Below are positions 44,584 to 54,199 of a stretch of DNA of 64,000 bases, one piece after another; position 1 is the first letter of the stretch; each line of letters begins with the position of its first letter. The notes beneath the pieces are model-generated. The model saw nothing but the letters and a program-made list of their open reading frames with translations, was not told the origin of the DNA and ran no database searches. The stretch is taken from assembly GCF_026625605.1 (NCBI RefSeq), contig NZ_CP113054.1, forward strand, positions 4,588,001 through 4,652,000. The letters are read 5' to 3'. A program made the translations under genes and the position numbers. The DNA comes from Luteolibacter sp. SL250 (GTDB taxonomy: Bacteria > Verrucomicrobiota > Verrucomicrobiia > Verrucomicrobiales > Akkermansiaceae).

Positions 44584-45246
44584 TCAAATTGCCTTCTCCT
44601 TCTTCGCCTTGCCACGTCCGGAGAGGATCTGGTCGCGGGTGCGGAGGGAGGTGAGGGCCTTGAGGGTCGCCTTGACCACGTTGGCGTGGTTGGAGGAACC
44701 CATCGACTTGGCGAGGACGTCACGGATGCCGACCGCTTCGCAGACGGCACGGACACCACCACCGGCAATGATTCCGGTACCGGGGGAGGCGGGCTTCAGG
44801 AGCACCTTGCCACCGCCGAACTCGGCGTAGATCTCGTGAGGGATCGTGCCATCGACGATGCTCATTCTCTTGAGCTGCTTGCGGGCGCTCTCGCTGGCCT
44901 TCTTGATCGCGTCGGCGACTTCGTTGGCCTTGCCGAAACCGAGGCCAACCTTGCCACCCTTGTCGCCGGAGACGACAAGAGCGGAGAAGCTGAAGCGACG
45001 GCCGCCTTTGACGACCTTGGCGCAACGGTTGATGAAGACGACCTTTTCGGAAAGTTCGTTGCCGTCGGCGTCCGTCGGAGCCTGGCGTTCTTCACGGCGT
45101 GGGCCGCGTGGACCGCGGTTGCCACCGCCGAAGCCACCTTGGCCGCCACCGTAGCCGCCTTGGCCGCGATTGCCTTGATAGCCACCGGATTGTTGGGGTG
45201 CCGGTGCGGCACCGCCGGATGGAGCGTTGTCTGGAGTAATTGCCAT
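44584..45246 (-). CDS. rpsE: 30S ribosomal protein S5 with Gly/Arg/Gln-rich N-terminal extension
   Basis: The protein has 220 residues; bacterial S5 usually has about 165. The conserved part begins near residue 65 ([20 protein letters not shown]) and runs through [15 protein letters not shown] loops to [15 protein letters not shown]. Before it lies a low-complexity segment rich in G, R and Q with repeated GGY/GGF motifs (about residues 10-52). S5 lines the mRNA entry tunnel. The extension is unusual and matches a similar tail on S3. Confidence 0.97.
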   Translation of the reverse strand: MAITPDNAPSGGAAPAPQQSGGYQGNRGQGGYGGGQGGFGGGNRGPRGPRREERQAPTDADGNELSEKVVFINRCAKVVKGGRRFSFSALVVSGDKGGKVGLGFGKANEVADAIKKASESARKQLKRMSIVDGTIPHEIYAEFGGGKVLLKPASPGTGIIAGGGVRAVCEAVGIRDVLAKSMGSSNHANVVKATLKALTSLRTRDQILSGRGKAKKEKAI

Positions 45247-45259
45247 TTACGTGGGAAGC

Positions 45260-45616
45260 TTAGAATTGGAGGCCGCCTTCACGCGCTGCATCGGCGAGGG
45301 CTTTGACTTTTCCGTGGTAGAGGTGACCGCCGCGGTCGAAGACGACGGCGCTGATGTTCGATCCCTTCGCGCGCTCCGCGATCAGGGCGCCGACTTTCTG
45401 GGCGCTGGCGACGTTCGAGGAAGCGTTCTCGATCGACTTGTCCATGGTGGACGCGGAGATGAGAGTCTTGCCCGCGGAGTCGTCGATGACCTGGACGTAG
45501 ATGTGCTGGTTCGAATAGTAGATGGCGAGGCGAGGACGGTCGGCGGTGCCGGTGACCTTGCGGCGGATCCGCTTGTGGATGCGTTGGCGGATGCCCTTGC
45601 GATTGATGGTGCTCAT
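45260..45616 (-). CDS. rplR: 50S ribosomal protein L18
   Basis: The protein has 118 residues. [20 protein letters not shown], then ISASTMDKS and [20 protein letters not shown], are the L18 signatures (5S rRNA binding). Standard length and place between rplF and rpsE. Confidence 0.98.
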   Translation of the reverse strand: MSTINRKGIRQRIHKRIRRKVTGTADRPRLAIYYSNQHIYVQVIDDSAGKTLISASTMDKSIENASSNVASAQKVGALIAERAKGSNISAVVFDRGGHLYHGKVKALADAAREGGLQF

Positions 45617-45657
45617 ATGGCCGGAATGGGGTTGGTGTTGGTTGCGGCGGGCTTATG

Positions 45658-46197
45658 TTATTTACCGACGCTCTTGCCTTCCTTGCGGCGGATGTGTTCA
45701 CCGGCATACCGGACGCCCTTGCCCTTGTATGGCTCCGGCGGATAGTAGCCACGGACCTCGGCGGCGAACTGGCCGACGAGCTGCTTGTCGATGCCTTCCA
45801 CCTTGATCTTGGTGTTCTCGTTCACCGTCACGGTCAGACCGGCCGGGATGGGGTGGAGAAGCGGGTGGGAGCGACCGAGGGAAAGGTCCAGGTCCTTGCC
45901 CTTGACGGCGGCCCGGAGACCGACACCGTGGATTTCAAGGTCCTTGACGAAGCCCTGGGAGACGCCGTGGATCATGTTGTTGATCAGGCTGCGGGCGGTG
46001 CCGTGGAGGGCACGGACCTGACGCTGCTCCGAAGCGCGGGAAACGACAACGCTGTTGTCCTCATTCTTCAGGCTGATGCCTTCCGGGAGGGTGAAGTCGA
46101 GTTTGCCCTTCGGGCCTTCGACGGTGACGTTGCGGCCGTCCAGCTTGACGGCGACTTTTTCTGGAAGAGTGATTGGCTTGAGACCGACTCGTGACAT
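45658..46197 (-). CDS. rplF: 50S ribosomal protein L6
   Basis: The protein has 179 residues. It starts MSRVGLKPITLPEKVAVKLD and contains VTVEGPKGKLDFTLPEGI, GVGLRAAVKGKDLDLSLGRS and the C-terminal AEVRGYYPPEPYKGKGVRY, typical of L6 near the factor-binding centre. Place in the spc operon is standard. Confidence 0.98.
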   Translation of the reverse strand: MSRVGLKPITLPEKVAVKLDGRNVTVEGPKGKLDFTLPEGISLKNEDNSVVVSRASEQRQVRALHGTARSLINNMIHGVSQGFVKDLEIHGVGLRAAVKGKDLDLSLGRSHPLLHPIPAGLTVTVNENTKIKVEGIDKQLVGQFAAEVRGYYPPEPYKGKGVRYAGEHIRRKEGKSVGK

Positions 46198-46225
46198 GGT
46201 ATTGGTTCCTTTCGCGAGTTAGGGG

Positions 46226-46621
46226 TTACCAGACGGTGGCGAGCAGCTCGCCGCCGACATTCTGACGCTTGGCGGATCCGCCGGACAGCACGCCTTTCGG
46301 GGTCGAAAGGATCGAGATGCCGAGGCCGGACATGACACGTGGGACCTCACCGGCACCGACATACTGGCGGCGGCCAGGCTTGGAAACACGCTTGAGATCG
46401 GTGAGGACCGGACGGCCATCGACGAACTTCGGTTTCACCTTGAGCTCGGTGCGCTCGCCGGTGACGACTTCATAGTTCCAGATGTAGCCTTCCTCCTGGA
46501 GGATCTTGGCGATGTCCGCCTTGATGCGGGAGTAGGGAGCGGTGAATTCCTCGTTGCCGGCACGGGCCGCGTTCTTGAAACGGGTGAGGAAGTCAGCGAT
46601 TGGATCGGAGAGAACTGCCAT
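46226..46621 (-). CDS. rpsH: 30S ribosomal protein S8
   Basis: The protein has 131 residues. It starts DPIADFLTRFKNAARAGNEE and ends GLGISILSTPKGVLSGGSAK plus VGGELLATVW, the S8 signatures (central domain of 16S rRNA; autoregulator of the spc operon in Escherichia coli). It follows rplE after a 38-bp gap, so no rpsN (S14) fits between them. Confidence 0.98.
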   Translation of the reverse strand: MAVLSDPIADFLTRFKNAARAGNEEFTAPYSRIKADIAKILQEEGYIWNYEVVTGERTELKVKPKFVDGRPVLTDLKRVSKPGRRQYVGAGEVPRVMSGLGISILSTPKGVLSGGSAKRQNVGGELLATVW

Positions 46622-46659
46622 GGTAATGGATTCCTTTGAAATGTTGTGGGGTTATCCGA

Positions 46660-47241
46660 TTACTCGGCGGCTGCGACGGCCTCTTCGGCCTTCTTGGCGT
46701 CGCGGAAAGGCAGTCCGAGCTCGGTGAGAAGGGAGCGTCCTTCTGCATCGGTCGGGGCGGAGGTGACGAAGATCAGGTCAAAACCGATCTGGCGCTTGAT
46801 CTGGTCGATCTCGATTTCCGGGAAGATGCTCTGGTCAGCGATGCCGACGGCATAGTTGCCGCGTCCGTCGAAGGACTTGGAGGAGATACCACGGAAGTCC
46901 CGGATGTTCGGGGAGGTGATGTTGATGAAGCGGTGCAGGAACTCCCACATGCGCTGGCCACGGAGGGTGGCACGCGCGCCGAGGGCTTCACCCTCACGGA
47001 GCTTGAAGTTCGCGACGGCCTTCTTCGAGAAGGTGATGGACGGGCGTTGGCCGGTGATCTTGGCGATCTCGTTCACGGCGTCGTCCACGGCGACCTTGCG
47101 GTCGGGGGCCTTGCCCATGCAGGAGGTCACGACGATCTTCTCGAGACGCGGGACCTGGTGTGGATTGGCGTAGCCGTGCTTCTTGGTCAAAGCCGGCACC
47201 ACCTTATCCTTGTAGTGCTTCTGTAGTGCGTTGGTGCTCAT
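46660..47241 (-). CDS. rplE: 50S ribosomal protein L5
   Basis: The protein has 193 residues. YKDKVVPALTKKHGYANPHQ near the N-terminus, KAVANFKLREGEALGARATL in the middle and GIADQSIFPEIEIDQIKRQI later are L5 signatures (5S rRNA and P-site tRNA contact). It is slightly longer than usual through an Ala/Glu-rich tail. Confidence 0.98.
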   Translation of the reverse strand: MSTNALQKHYKDKVVPALTKKHGYANPHQVPRLEKIVVTSCMGKAPDRKVAVDDAVNEIAKITGQRPSITFSKKAVANFKLREGEALGARATLRGQRMWEFLHRFINITSPNIRDFRGISSKSFDGRGNYAVGIADQSIFPEIEIDQIKRQIGFDLIFVTSAPTDAEGRSLLTELGLPFRDAKKAEEAVAAAE

Positions 47242-47298
47242 GTTTTCAGCGGGTCAGCGTCTGCGCGACGCTTAAGCGCGGGCAGGGACGTTTCCGTC

Positions 47299-47526
47299 TC
47301 AGCCCAGTTTCTTGACGTTGGAGATGTGGATGGAACCGTCGATGGTCTTCAGACCACCATCGGGCTCTTGTTCGGAACGGCGGATCGCCTTCTTGACGGG
47401 ACGGACGCCTTCGACAACGACGGTGTTCTTGGCCGCGTTGACAAGGGTGACGGTGCCGGTCTTGCCCTTGTGGCTTCCGGCGATGACCTGGACTTGGTCA
47501 CCTTTTTTTACGTGAGTCTTGCTCAT
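47299..47526 (-). CDS. rplX: 50S ribosomal protein L24
   Basis: The protein has 75 residues. [20 protein letters not shown] at the N-terminus (KOW motif) and [20 protein letters not shown] are the L24 pattern. It is shorter than the Escherichia coli protein (104), lacking part of the C-terminus, but otherwise normal. Confidence 0.97.
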   Translation of the reverse strand: MSKTHVKKGDQVQVIAGSHKGKTGTVTLVNAAKNTVVVEGVRPVKKAIRRSEQEPDGGLKTIDGSIHISNVKKLG

Positions 47527-47571
47527 GTGGAGATGGTTTCGGTTGGGATTCGTGCGGCGCGGGGCGGCGTC

Positions 47572-47937
47572 TTAGAGCACTTCGGGCGCGAGGGAAACAA
47601 TTTTCATGAATTGTTTTTCGCGGAGCTCACGGGCGACGGGTCCGAAGATCCGGGTACCACGCGGGTTGTTGTCCTTGTCGATCACGACGATCGCGTTGGA
47701 ATCGAAGCGGAGGATGGAGCCATCCGGGCGGCGGATGGGGTAGGCGGTGCGGACCACCACAGCCTTGACGACGCTGCCTTTCTTGACCGAAGCGGTCGGG
47801 ATGGAATCGCGGATGTGGGCGGTGATGACATCACCAACCTGGGCGGTACGGGTGCGTTTGCCGAGCACGCCGATCATTTTTGCGCTGCGGGCGCCGGTGT
47901 TGTCGGCGACGTCGAGCATGGTTTCCATCTGGATCAT
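47572..47937 (-). CDS. rplN: 50S ribosomal protein L14
   Basis: The protein has 121 residues. It starts [20 protein letters not shown] and contains [20 protein letters not shown] and [20 protein letters not shown]. Full-length and typical; one of the most conserved proteins of the block. Confidence 0.98.
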   Translation of the reverse strand: MIQMETMLDVADNTGARSAKMIGVLGKRTRTAQVGDVITAHIRDSIPTASVKKGSVVKAVVVRTAYPIRRPDGSILRFDSNAIVVIDKDNNPRGTRIFGPVARELREKQFMKIVSLAPEVL

Positions 47938-48006
47938 GGCAGTAAATCTAAGGAATTGGTTGTGTAGGAAGGTGAAGATGCGGAGCGGAGCGCCGCGGAT
48001 CCCGGA

Positions 48007-48276
48007 TCAGTGGGAAAGAACTTCGGCAAGGGCCCAGCGCTTCAGCTTGGAAAGCGGCTTGGTTTCAACGATGCGGACGCGGTCGCCGATTTTGGCCTGG
48101 CCGCTCTCGTCGTGCACGTAGTACTTCTTGGACCGTTTGACGATCTTGTTGAACTTCGGGTGCGGGACGCGGGCGACGTGCTCGACGACGAGGGTCTTCT
48201 CCATTTTGTCGGAGACGACGACGCCGACACGGGTCTTGCGAAGGTGCGGTTGGGATTCCTGAGTGTTCTCGCTCAT
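48007..48276 (-). CDS. rpsQ: 30S ribosomal protein S17
   Basis: The protein has 89 residues. LRKTRVGVVVSDKMEKTLVV then KFNKIVKRSKKYYVHDESGQ and GDRVRIVETKPLSKLKRW are the S17 pattern. Normal length and position after rpmC. Confidence 0.98.
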   Translation of the reverse strand: MSENTQESQPHLRKTRVGVVVSDKMEKTLVVEHVARVPHPKFNKIVKRSKKYYVHDESGQAKIGDRVRIVETKPLSKLKRWALAEVLSH

Positions 48277-48306
48277 GGTGCGTTCAATTTAAGGGGCTTG
48301 GTGGAA

Positions 48307-48507
48307 TCAGGCGCCTTTCTTGGCGTTCTGGGCGGTGAGGATCCGGGCGGTGTCACGGCGGACCTGCGTGATGCGGGCCGGGTTCTCCAGTTGGCCGGTG
48401 GCGCGCTGGAGGCGGAGGTTGAGGGCTTCCTGCTTGAGGTCGCGGAGGTTTTTGGCGAGCTCGTCAGCGGAGAGCTGGTTGATTTCTTTGCCTTTGTTCT
48501 TGGCCAT
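48307..48507 (-). CDS. rpmC: 50S ribosomal protein L29
   Basis: The protein has 66 residues. It begins MAKNKGKEINQLSADELAKN, with LRDLKQEALNLRLQRATGQL and NPARITQVRRDTARI, the helical-hairpin L29 pattern near the peptide exit tunnel. Confidence 0.97.
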   Translation of the reverse strand: MAKNKGKEINQLSADELAKNLRDLKQEALNLRLQRATGQLENPARITQVRRDTARILTAQNAKKGA

Positions 48508-48539
48508 GGTCGGACGTTGGTTGGTGGTTGGCTGCCGGA

Positions 48540-48959
48540 TCAGGCGTGCGGATTGCGGGCGATGAGGCGGGTGCGGAGGCCCAGCTTGTAGGAGGCGAGG
48601 CGCATCGCTTCCTTGGCAGCGGACTCGGTCACGCCACCGACCTCGAAGAGGATGTTGCCAGGGCGGACGACGGCCACCCAGCCGTCCACGGCACCCTTAC
48701 CTTTACCCATCCGGGTTTCCGGCGGGCGGGCGGTGATGGACTTGTGCGGGAAGATCCGGATCCAGACCTTGCCCTTCCGCTTCAGGGAGCGGTTGATCGC
48801 GATACGGCAGGCTTCGATCTGGCGGTTGGTCATCCAGCCGCGGTCGAGCGTCTGAAGGCCGAAGTCACCGAAGGCGACGGTGGTTCCGCGCTGGGCGTTA
48901 CCTGCGCGGCTTCCGCGGTGGCTCTTGCGGAACTTGGTTCGTTTGGGCATCAAAGGCAT
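48540..48959 (-). CDS. rplP: 50S ribosomal protein L16
   Basis: The protein has 139 residues. [20 protein letters not shown] at the N-terminus, [18 protein letters not shown] [20 protein letters not shown], and [18 protein letters not shown] are L16 signatures. An ATG three codons further in (48950) is also possible. Confidence 0.98.
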   Translation of the reverse strand: MPLMPKRTKFRKSHRGSRAGNAQRGTTVAFGDFGLQTLDRGWMTNRQIEACRIAINRSLKRKGKVWIRIFPHKSITARPPETRMGKGKGAVDGWVAVVRPGNILFEVGGVTESAAKEAMRLASYKLGLRTRLIARNPHA

Positions 48960-49017
48960 GGCTCGGTCCTCCTAAAAGTGTGATGTGTTGTTGGAAATTG
49001 GTTCGTCGGAACAGGAA

Positions 49018-49761
49018 TCAGTTGCGGTTCTGGGGGGCACCACGGCGGTCGCCACGGTCACCACCACCACGGCGGTCACCGCCACGGTCGCCGCGTTCGC
49101 GGCGCTCACCACGCTCACCGCCAGGGCGGCTGCCGTCGTCTTCCTTCTTGTTGATCCAGCACTTGACGCCGATGATGCCATAGACGGTGCGGGCTTCGGC
49201 GAAGCCGTAGTCGAGAGGCACGCGGAGGGTCTGGAGAGGCACCTTGCCTTCACGGTAACCTTCGGCACGGGCGATGTCAGCACCACCGAGACGGCCTGCG
49301 ACGCGGAGGCGGATGCCTTCCGCACCGAAGTCCATGGCGGTCTGCAGGGCACGCTTCATGGCGCGGCGGAAGCTGATCCGGCGCTCAAGCTGGACGGCGA
49401 TCTGCTCGGCGACGAGCTGGGCGTCGAGTTCCGGCTTGCGGATCTCCACGATGTCGATCTTGACCTGGGCACCTTTTGCGAGGTCGGTGATGTCCTTGGT
49501 CATGACCTCGATCTCCTTGCCCTGGCGGCCGATGATGAGGCCCGGACGGGAGGTGTGGAGGGTCACGCGGACACTGTTCCAAGCACGCTCGATCACGACG
49601 CGGGAAAGACCGGCGTTCTGGAGCTTGTTCTTGAGGTAACCACGGATCGCGAGGTCCTCGTGGAGTTTGTCAGTGAAGTCCTTGCCACTGGCATACCACT
49701 TGGAGCGCCAGTCTTTGCTGACGGCGAGACGGAATGCGATCGGATTTACTTTCTGGCCCAT
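49018..49761 (-). CDS. rpsC: 30S ribosomal protein S3 with Arg/Gly-rich C-terminal tail
   Basis: The protein has 247 residues. Normal S3 body: [22 protein letters not shown] domain [20 protein letters not shown], and the C-terminal [20 protein letters not shown] block followed by [15 protein letters not shown]. After this there is a tail of about 36 residues rich in R, G, E and D with RGG/RGD repeats ([15 protein letters not shown]). S3 forms part of the mRNA entry helicase with S4 and S5. The tail resembles the S5 extension. Confidence 0.97.
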   Translation of the reverse strand: MGQKVNPIAFRLAVSKDWRSKWYASGKDFTDKLHEDLAIRGYLKNKLQNAGLSRVVIERAWNSVRVTLHTSRPGLIIGRQGKEIEVMTKDITDLAKGAQVKIDIVEIRKPELDAQLVAEQIAVQLERRISFRRAMKRALQTAMDFGAEGIRLRVAGRLGGADIARAEGYREGKVPLQTLRVPLDYGFAEARTVYGIIGVKCWINKKEDDGSRPGGERGERRERGDRGGDRRGGGDRGDRRGAPQNRN

Positions 49762-49789
49762 GGTCGGTGATGGATAAGATTAAAGGGGA

Positions 49790-50218
49790 TCAGGCTTGCT
49801 CTTCCGCGGCGGCTTCAGCGGCTTCGGGAGCTTTTTCGGTTTTTTTGGCGGCCGCCTTGCGGGCGGGTTTCTTTTTCTTCTCAGGGGCGGAACCCACGAG
49901 CGTGATGGAAATGTGGCTGGTGCGCTTCAGGATCGGGCCGGCGGAACCCTTCGCCCGTGGGCTGAAGCGGCGGAGCGTCGGGCCGGCGCCGATGACGGCT
50001 TCCTTGATGACCAGGGAGTTGGTGTCGAGCGAGAAGTTGTTCTCAGCATCGGCGATGGCGGTTTTGAGGGTCTTGCCGATGAGGGTCGCCGCCTTCTTCG
50101 GGGTGTAGGTGAGGATATCGAGGGCGCTCGACACGGGGAGGCCTTGAATTTCACGGGCTACGTCACGCGCTTTCTGAGGCGAGAGACGAACGAATTTAGT
50201 GGTGCTCTTGACTTCCAT
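49790..50218 (-). CDS. rplV: 50S ribosomal protein L22 with Lys/Ala/Glu-rich tail
   Basis: The protein has 142 residues. The body has FVRLSPQKARDVAREIQGLP, ALDILTYTPKKAATLIGKTL, GPTLRRFSPRAKGSAGPI and KRTSHISITL. A tail of about 30 residues rich in K, A and E follows, as is common in high-GC bacteria. It lies downstream of the inserted coiled-coil gene. Confidence 0.97.
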   Translation of the reverse strand: MEVKSTTKFVRLSPQKARDVAREIQGLPVSSALDILTYTPKKAATLIGKTLKTAIADAENNFSLDTNSLVIKEAVIGAGPTLRRFSPRAKGSAGPILKRTSHISITLVGSAPEKKKKPARKAAAKKTEKAPEAAEAAAEEQA

Positions 50219-50239
50219 GGTCGTGTCAACGGTGAGTGG

Positions 50240-50968
50240 TTACTGCGCGGATGCTTGTAGTTCGAGAATGGCGAGGTCGCCGGGGCGGGGAGTTTCGTTT
50301 GGCGTGTCCAGTCTTTCGACGAACGCGCCGCAGACGCCCTTGCGGACGTCGGCGATGATGGCTTGGCCGTAGGGCTGCTGTCCCCGGCTGAGTCGGAAAG
50401 TCATGCCGATTTTCGCACCCTGGGTCTCCCCGAGGTTGAGAACGAGCATGCCACTTTCCTGGTCGAGGCTGACAACGCGGGCTTCCTGAAGTGACCCGGT
50501 GCGGACATCGGGGCGGGGCTTCTGGCGTAGTCCGAGGACGTCGTCAAGCTCTCTTAGCGAAGTTTCCAGACGAAGCAGTGCGTCCGGGTCTGAGACCACC
50601 GCCTTGCTGCGGTAGTCGGTGATGGTTGAGACGAGGCGCATCACGGCACTTTCGAGCCGGGTGGTGCGTTCGTTTGCGATCTGGAGATCCGCGGCGGCCT
50701 GGACGAGGCGGTCATTCCCGCCGTCGAGGAGGTTCTTGCCGAGGGCTTCCAGACGGTCGCGGACCTGGGAGAGTTGCTCCGACGCCTGCTTCTCGCCTTT
50801 GTTTGATTCGGCGAGGGCGCGCTGGAGGGCGACATTCTGCTCCCGCAGGTCGAGGATGGTTTCCTGGAGTTCCTCCACGGTGGCCTGCCGCTGGGCCGCG
50901 GCAACACCCGTCCCGGCCAGCAGCCCGAGGGCGGCGGCAAGTGTCGGAAGTTGGCGGACGGCGAACAT
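50240..50968 (-). CDS. Exported coiled-coil protein inserted in the S10 operon
   Basis: The 242-residue protein has a signal peptide (QLPTLAAALGLLAGTGVAAA). A long coiled coil follows at about 30-140 (VEELQETILDLREQNVALQR, LSQVRDRLEALGKNLL, LRLETSLRELDDVLGL). The C-terminal beta-rich domain at about 155-242 has LVLNLGETQGAKIGMTFRLS and GQAIIADVRKGVCGAFVERL. The C-terminal pattern (NLGxxxGxxxGMxF ... VxxxxGAFVE) resembles the SH3-like domain of exported coiled-coil proteins in Planctomycetes-Verrucomicrobia. It sits between rpsS and rplV with gaps of 30 and 21 bp. It is not a ribosomal protein and its function is unknown. Confidence 0.85.
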   Translation of the reverse strand: MFAVRQLPTLAAALGLLAGTGVAAAQRQATVEELQETILDLREQNVALQRALAESNKGEKQASEQLSQVRDRLEALGKNLLDGGNDRLVQAAADLQIANERTTRLESAVMRLVSTITDYRSKAVVSDPDALLRLETSLRELDDVLGLRQKPRPDVRTGSLQEARVVSLDQESGMLVLNLGETQGAKIGMTFRLSRGQQPYGQAIIADVRKGVCGAFVERLDTPNETPRPGDLAILELQASAQ

Positions 50969-50998
50969 GGTCGTGGAGGATTCTGACAGGAAGACGGA

Positions 50999-51271
50999 TT
51001 ACTTCTTACCGATACCGCCGTGCTGGCGGAAGATGCGGGTAGGAGCGAATTCGCCGAGCTTGTGGCCGACCATGTTCTCGGTGACATACACCGGGACGAA
51101 GGTCTTGCCGTTGTGGACGGCGAAGTTGTGGCTGACGAAGTCCGGGGTGATCATCGACTTGCGGCTCCAGGTTTTGATGGGCTTGCGGTCGGATCCGGCT
51201 TCGGCAACGGCGTCGATCTTCGCGAGAAGCTTCTGATCGACGAACGGGCCTTTCTTGAGTGAGCGTGGCAT
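50999..51271 (-). CDS. rpsS: 30S ribosomal protein S19
   Basis: The protein has 90 residues. It begins [20 protein letters not shown] and contains [20 protein letters not shown] and [19 protein letters not shown], all S19 signatures. Standard length, last normal gene before the inserted coiled-coil protein. Confidence 0.98.
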   Translation of the reverse strand: MPRSLKKGPFVDQKLLAKIDAVAEAGSDRKPIKTWSRKSMITPDFVSHNFAVHNGKTFVPVYVTENMVGHKLGEFAPTRIFRQHGGIGKK

Positions 51272-51307
51272 GGGAAACGTGCTGTGGTTGAAGGTTCGGG
51301 AAGTGGA

Positions 51308-52147
51308 TTACTTCTTCTTGTGGCGGGACTCGACGATGAACACGCTGGTGCCCTTCTTCGGCTTGCGGGTCTTTTCGCCCTTGGCGTGGCCCCATGGGGA
51401 AAGAAGGTGCTGGCGGCCACCACCGGACTTGGAGCGGCCTTCGCCACCACCGTTCGGGTGATCAACCGGGTTCATGGTCATACCGCGGACGGTCGGACGG
51501 ACACCCTGCCAGCGGGTGCGGCCCGCTTTGCCGGAAACTTCGTTCATGTGGTCGCGGTTGCCGACCTGGCCGACGGTTGCGAACACGTCCAGATGGAAGC
51601 GGCGGATCTCACCGGATGGGAGCTTCACCAGCGCCCACTCGTCGTCACGGTTGGAGAGGACGGCGAACTGGCCTGCGGCACGCACGAGCTTGCCACCGGT
51701 GCCTGGGGTCAGCTCGATGTTGTGGATCGAGGTGCCGAGCGGGATGGACTTGAGCGGAAGGGCGTTGCCTGCCTTTGGAGCGGCGTTCTGGCCGGCGGAC
51801 ACCTTGCCACCAACTTCCAGGCCGATAGGGGCGAGGATGTAGGACTTCTGTCCGTCGGTGTATTGGATGAGGGCGATGCGGCAGGTGCGGTTCGGATCAT
51901 ACTCGATGCCGAGCACGGTTGCCTCCACGTCGCGCTTGGTGCGGCGGAAATCAACGATCCGGTAGTGGCGCTTGTGGCCACCGCCGATGTGGCGGGTGGT
52001 GATGCGGCCGGTGTTGTTGCGGCCACCGCTGCGCTTCAGGGGCGTGAGGAGGCTTTTCTCCGGGGACTTCTTCGTGATCTCATCGAACGAAGGAAGCTGC
52101 TTGTAACGCTCCGGCGGGGTGTTTGGCTTGAAAGTCTTGAGTGGCAT
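51308..52147 (-). CDS. rplB: 50S ribosomal protein L2
   Basis: The protein has 279 residues. It starts [20 protein letters not shown], and [34 protein letters not shown], and the C-terminal [20 protein letters not shown] with the conserved functional His are the L2 pattern. Full length. Confidence 0.98.
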   Translation of the reverse strand: MPLKTFKPNTPPERYKQLPSFDEITKKSPEKSLLTPLKRSGGRNNTGRITTRHIGGGHKRHYRIVDFRRTKRDVEATVLGIEYDPNRTCRIALIQYTDGQKSYILAPIGLEVGGKVSAGQNAAPKAGNALPLKSIPLGTSIHNIELTPGTGGKLVRAAGQFAVLSNRDDEWALVKLPSGEIRRFHLDVFATVGQVGNRDHMNEVSGKAGRTRWQGVRPTVRGMTMNPVDHPNGGGEGRSKSGGGRQHLLSPWGHAKGEKTRKPKKGTSVFIVESRHKKK

Positions 52148-52190
52148 GACTCGCTGAACGGTTGAGTGTTGCGGTTAGAAGTAGCCCGGA

Positions 52191-52475
52191 TCAGATGAGA
52201 TCGAGGGTTTCGCCTTCCTTGAGGCGGACGATGGCTTTTTTCCAGCTGCTGGTGCGACCTGCGTCGGCGCGGCGCTTGCGGCGCTCCTTGCCGTCGTAGT
52301 TGGCGGTGCGGACGGAGACGGCGGTCTTGCCGAGCAGTTCCTTCACAGCCTGCTTGATCTCCACCTTGTTCGCGCTGCGGTCCACTTCGAGGGTGATCTC
52401 GTTGTTGGACTCCTGCAACATGGTGGCCTTCTCGCTGAGGCGGACGTTTTTAATAACCTGGTAAATGTCTTTCAT
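52191..52475 (-). CDS. rplW: 50S ribosomal protein L23
   Basis: The protein has 94 residues. DIYQVIKNVRLSEKATMLQE, VDRSANKVEIKQAVKELLGK and VSVRTANYDGKERRKRRADA are the L23 signatures. It binds near the exit tunnel and docks trigger factor and SRP. Length is typical. Confidence 0.97.
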   Translation of the reverse strand: MKDIYQVIKNVRLSEKATMLQESNNEITLEVDRSANKVEIKQAVKELLGKTAVSVRTANYDGKERRKRRADAGRTSSWKKAIVRLKEGETLDLI

Positions 52476-52498
52476 GGTCTCGGTTTCTGGTCCGGGGT

Positions 52499-53101
<603 letters not shown>

Positions 53102-53140
53102 GACTTAAAAGGCTGGTGAATGTTCAGGGGAATGTCCGGA

Positions 53141-53776
53141 TCACGCGGACTTCTTCTTGGCGGGGCGGATGGTGAGGTAGCCGCCCTTCGCGCCCGGAAC
53201 AGCTCCGGAGACGAGGATGACTCCGTCGTCCTTGCGGACGGCGACAACTTTGAGGTTCTGCACCGTGCGTGGCACGTTGCCCATGTGGCCGGGCATCTTC
53301 TGGTTCTTCCAGACGCGGCCCGGGGTGGAGCGGCAGCCGATCGCACCGGTCCGGCGGTGCATCATGGAACCGTGGGTCATGCGGAGACCGCCGAATCCGT
53401 GGCGGCGCACGGCGCCTTGGAAGCCACGGCCCTTGCTGGTGCCGATGACGTCAACCCACTGGCCTTCGCTGAAGGTGTCCAGGCCGGGAAGCTCGGTCGG
53501 CAGCTCAGCGCCGCGCTCGAAACGGAACTCCTGCACGAAGCGCTTCGGAGCGGAACCGGCTTTCTTGAAGCGGCCGAGATCCGGCTTGGAAACGCGCTGT
53601 TCCTTCTGGTCGTCGAAGCCGACCTGAACGGCGGTGTAGCCGTCGGTCTCGACGGTTTTGGACTGGAGGAGGGTGTTGCCGGCGACGTCGATGACGGTGA
53701 CGGGGATCATGGCCTGCGTGTTCGAGTCGAACAGGCGGGTCATACCGAGTTTTTTACCAAGAAGGCCGAGTGACAT
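53141..53776 (-). CDS. rplC: 50S ribosomal protein L3
   Basis: The protein has 211 residues. It starts [60 protein letters not shown] and [12 protein letters not shown] are the L3 signatures, including the glutamine (FQG) modified by PrmB in other bacteria. Confidence 0.98.
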   Translation of the reverse strand: MSLGLLGKKLGMTRLFDSNTQAMIPVTVIDVAGNTLLQSKTVETDGYTAVQVGFDDQKEQRVSKPDLGRFKKAGSAPKRFVQEFRFERGAELPTELPGLDTFSEGQWVDVIGTSKGRGFQGAVRRHGFGGLRMTHGSMMHRRTGAIGCRSTPGRVWKNQKMPGHMGNVPRTVQNLKVVAVRKDDGVILVSGAVPGAKGGYLTIRPAKKKSA

Positions 53777-53833
53777 TGCGAAAAGGAAATTGGAGATTAG
53801 GAATTGGAGATTTCGGAACGGAGGAACCGGAAA

Positions 53834-54142
<309 letters not shown>

Positions 54143-54199
54143 GAGGAGATGTTGGTGCGTGTGTTGATTAACTGTCAGTTTTCAGGGCGAGTGATCGGT

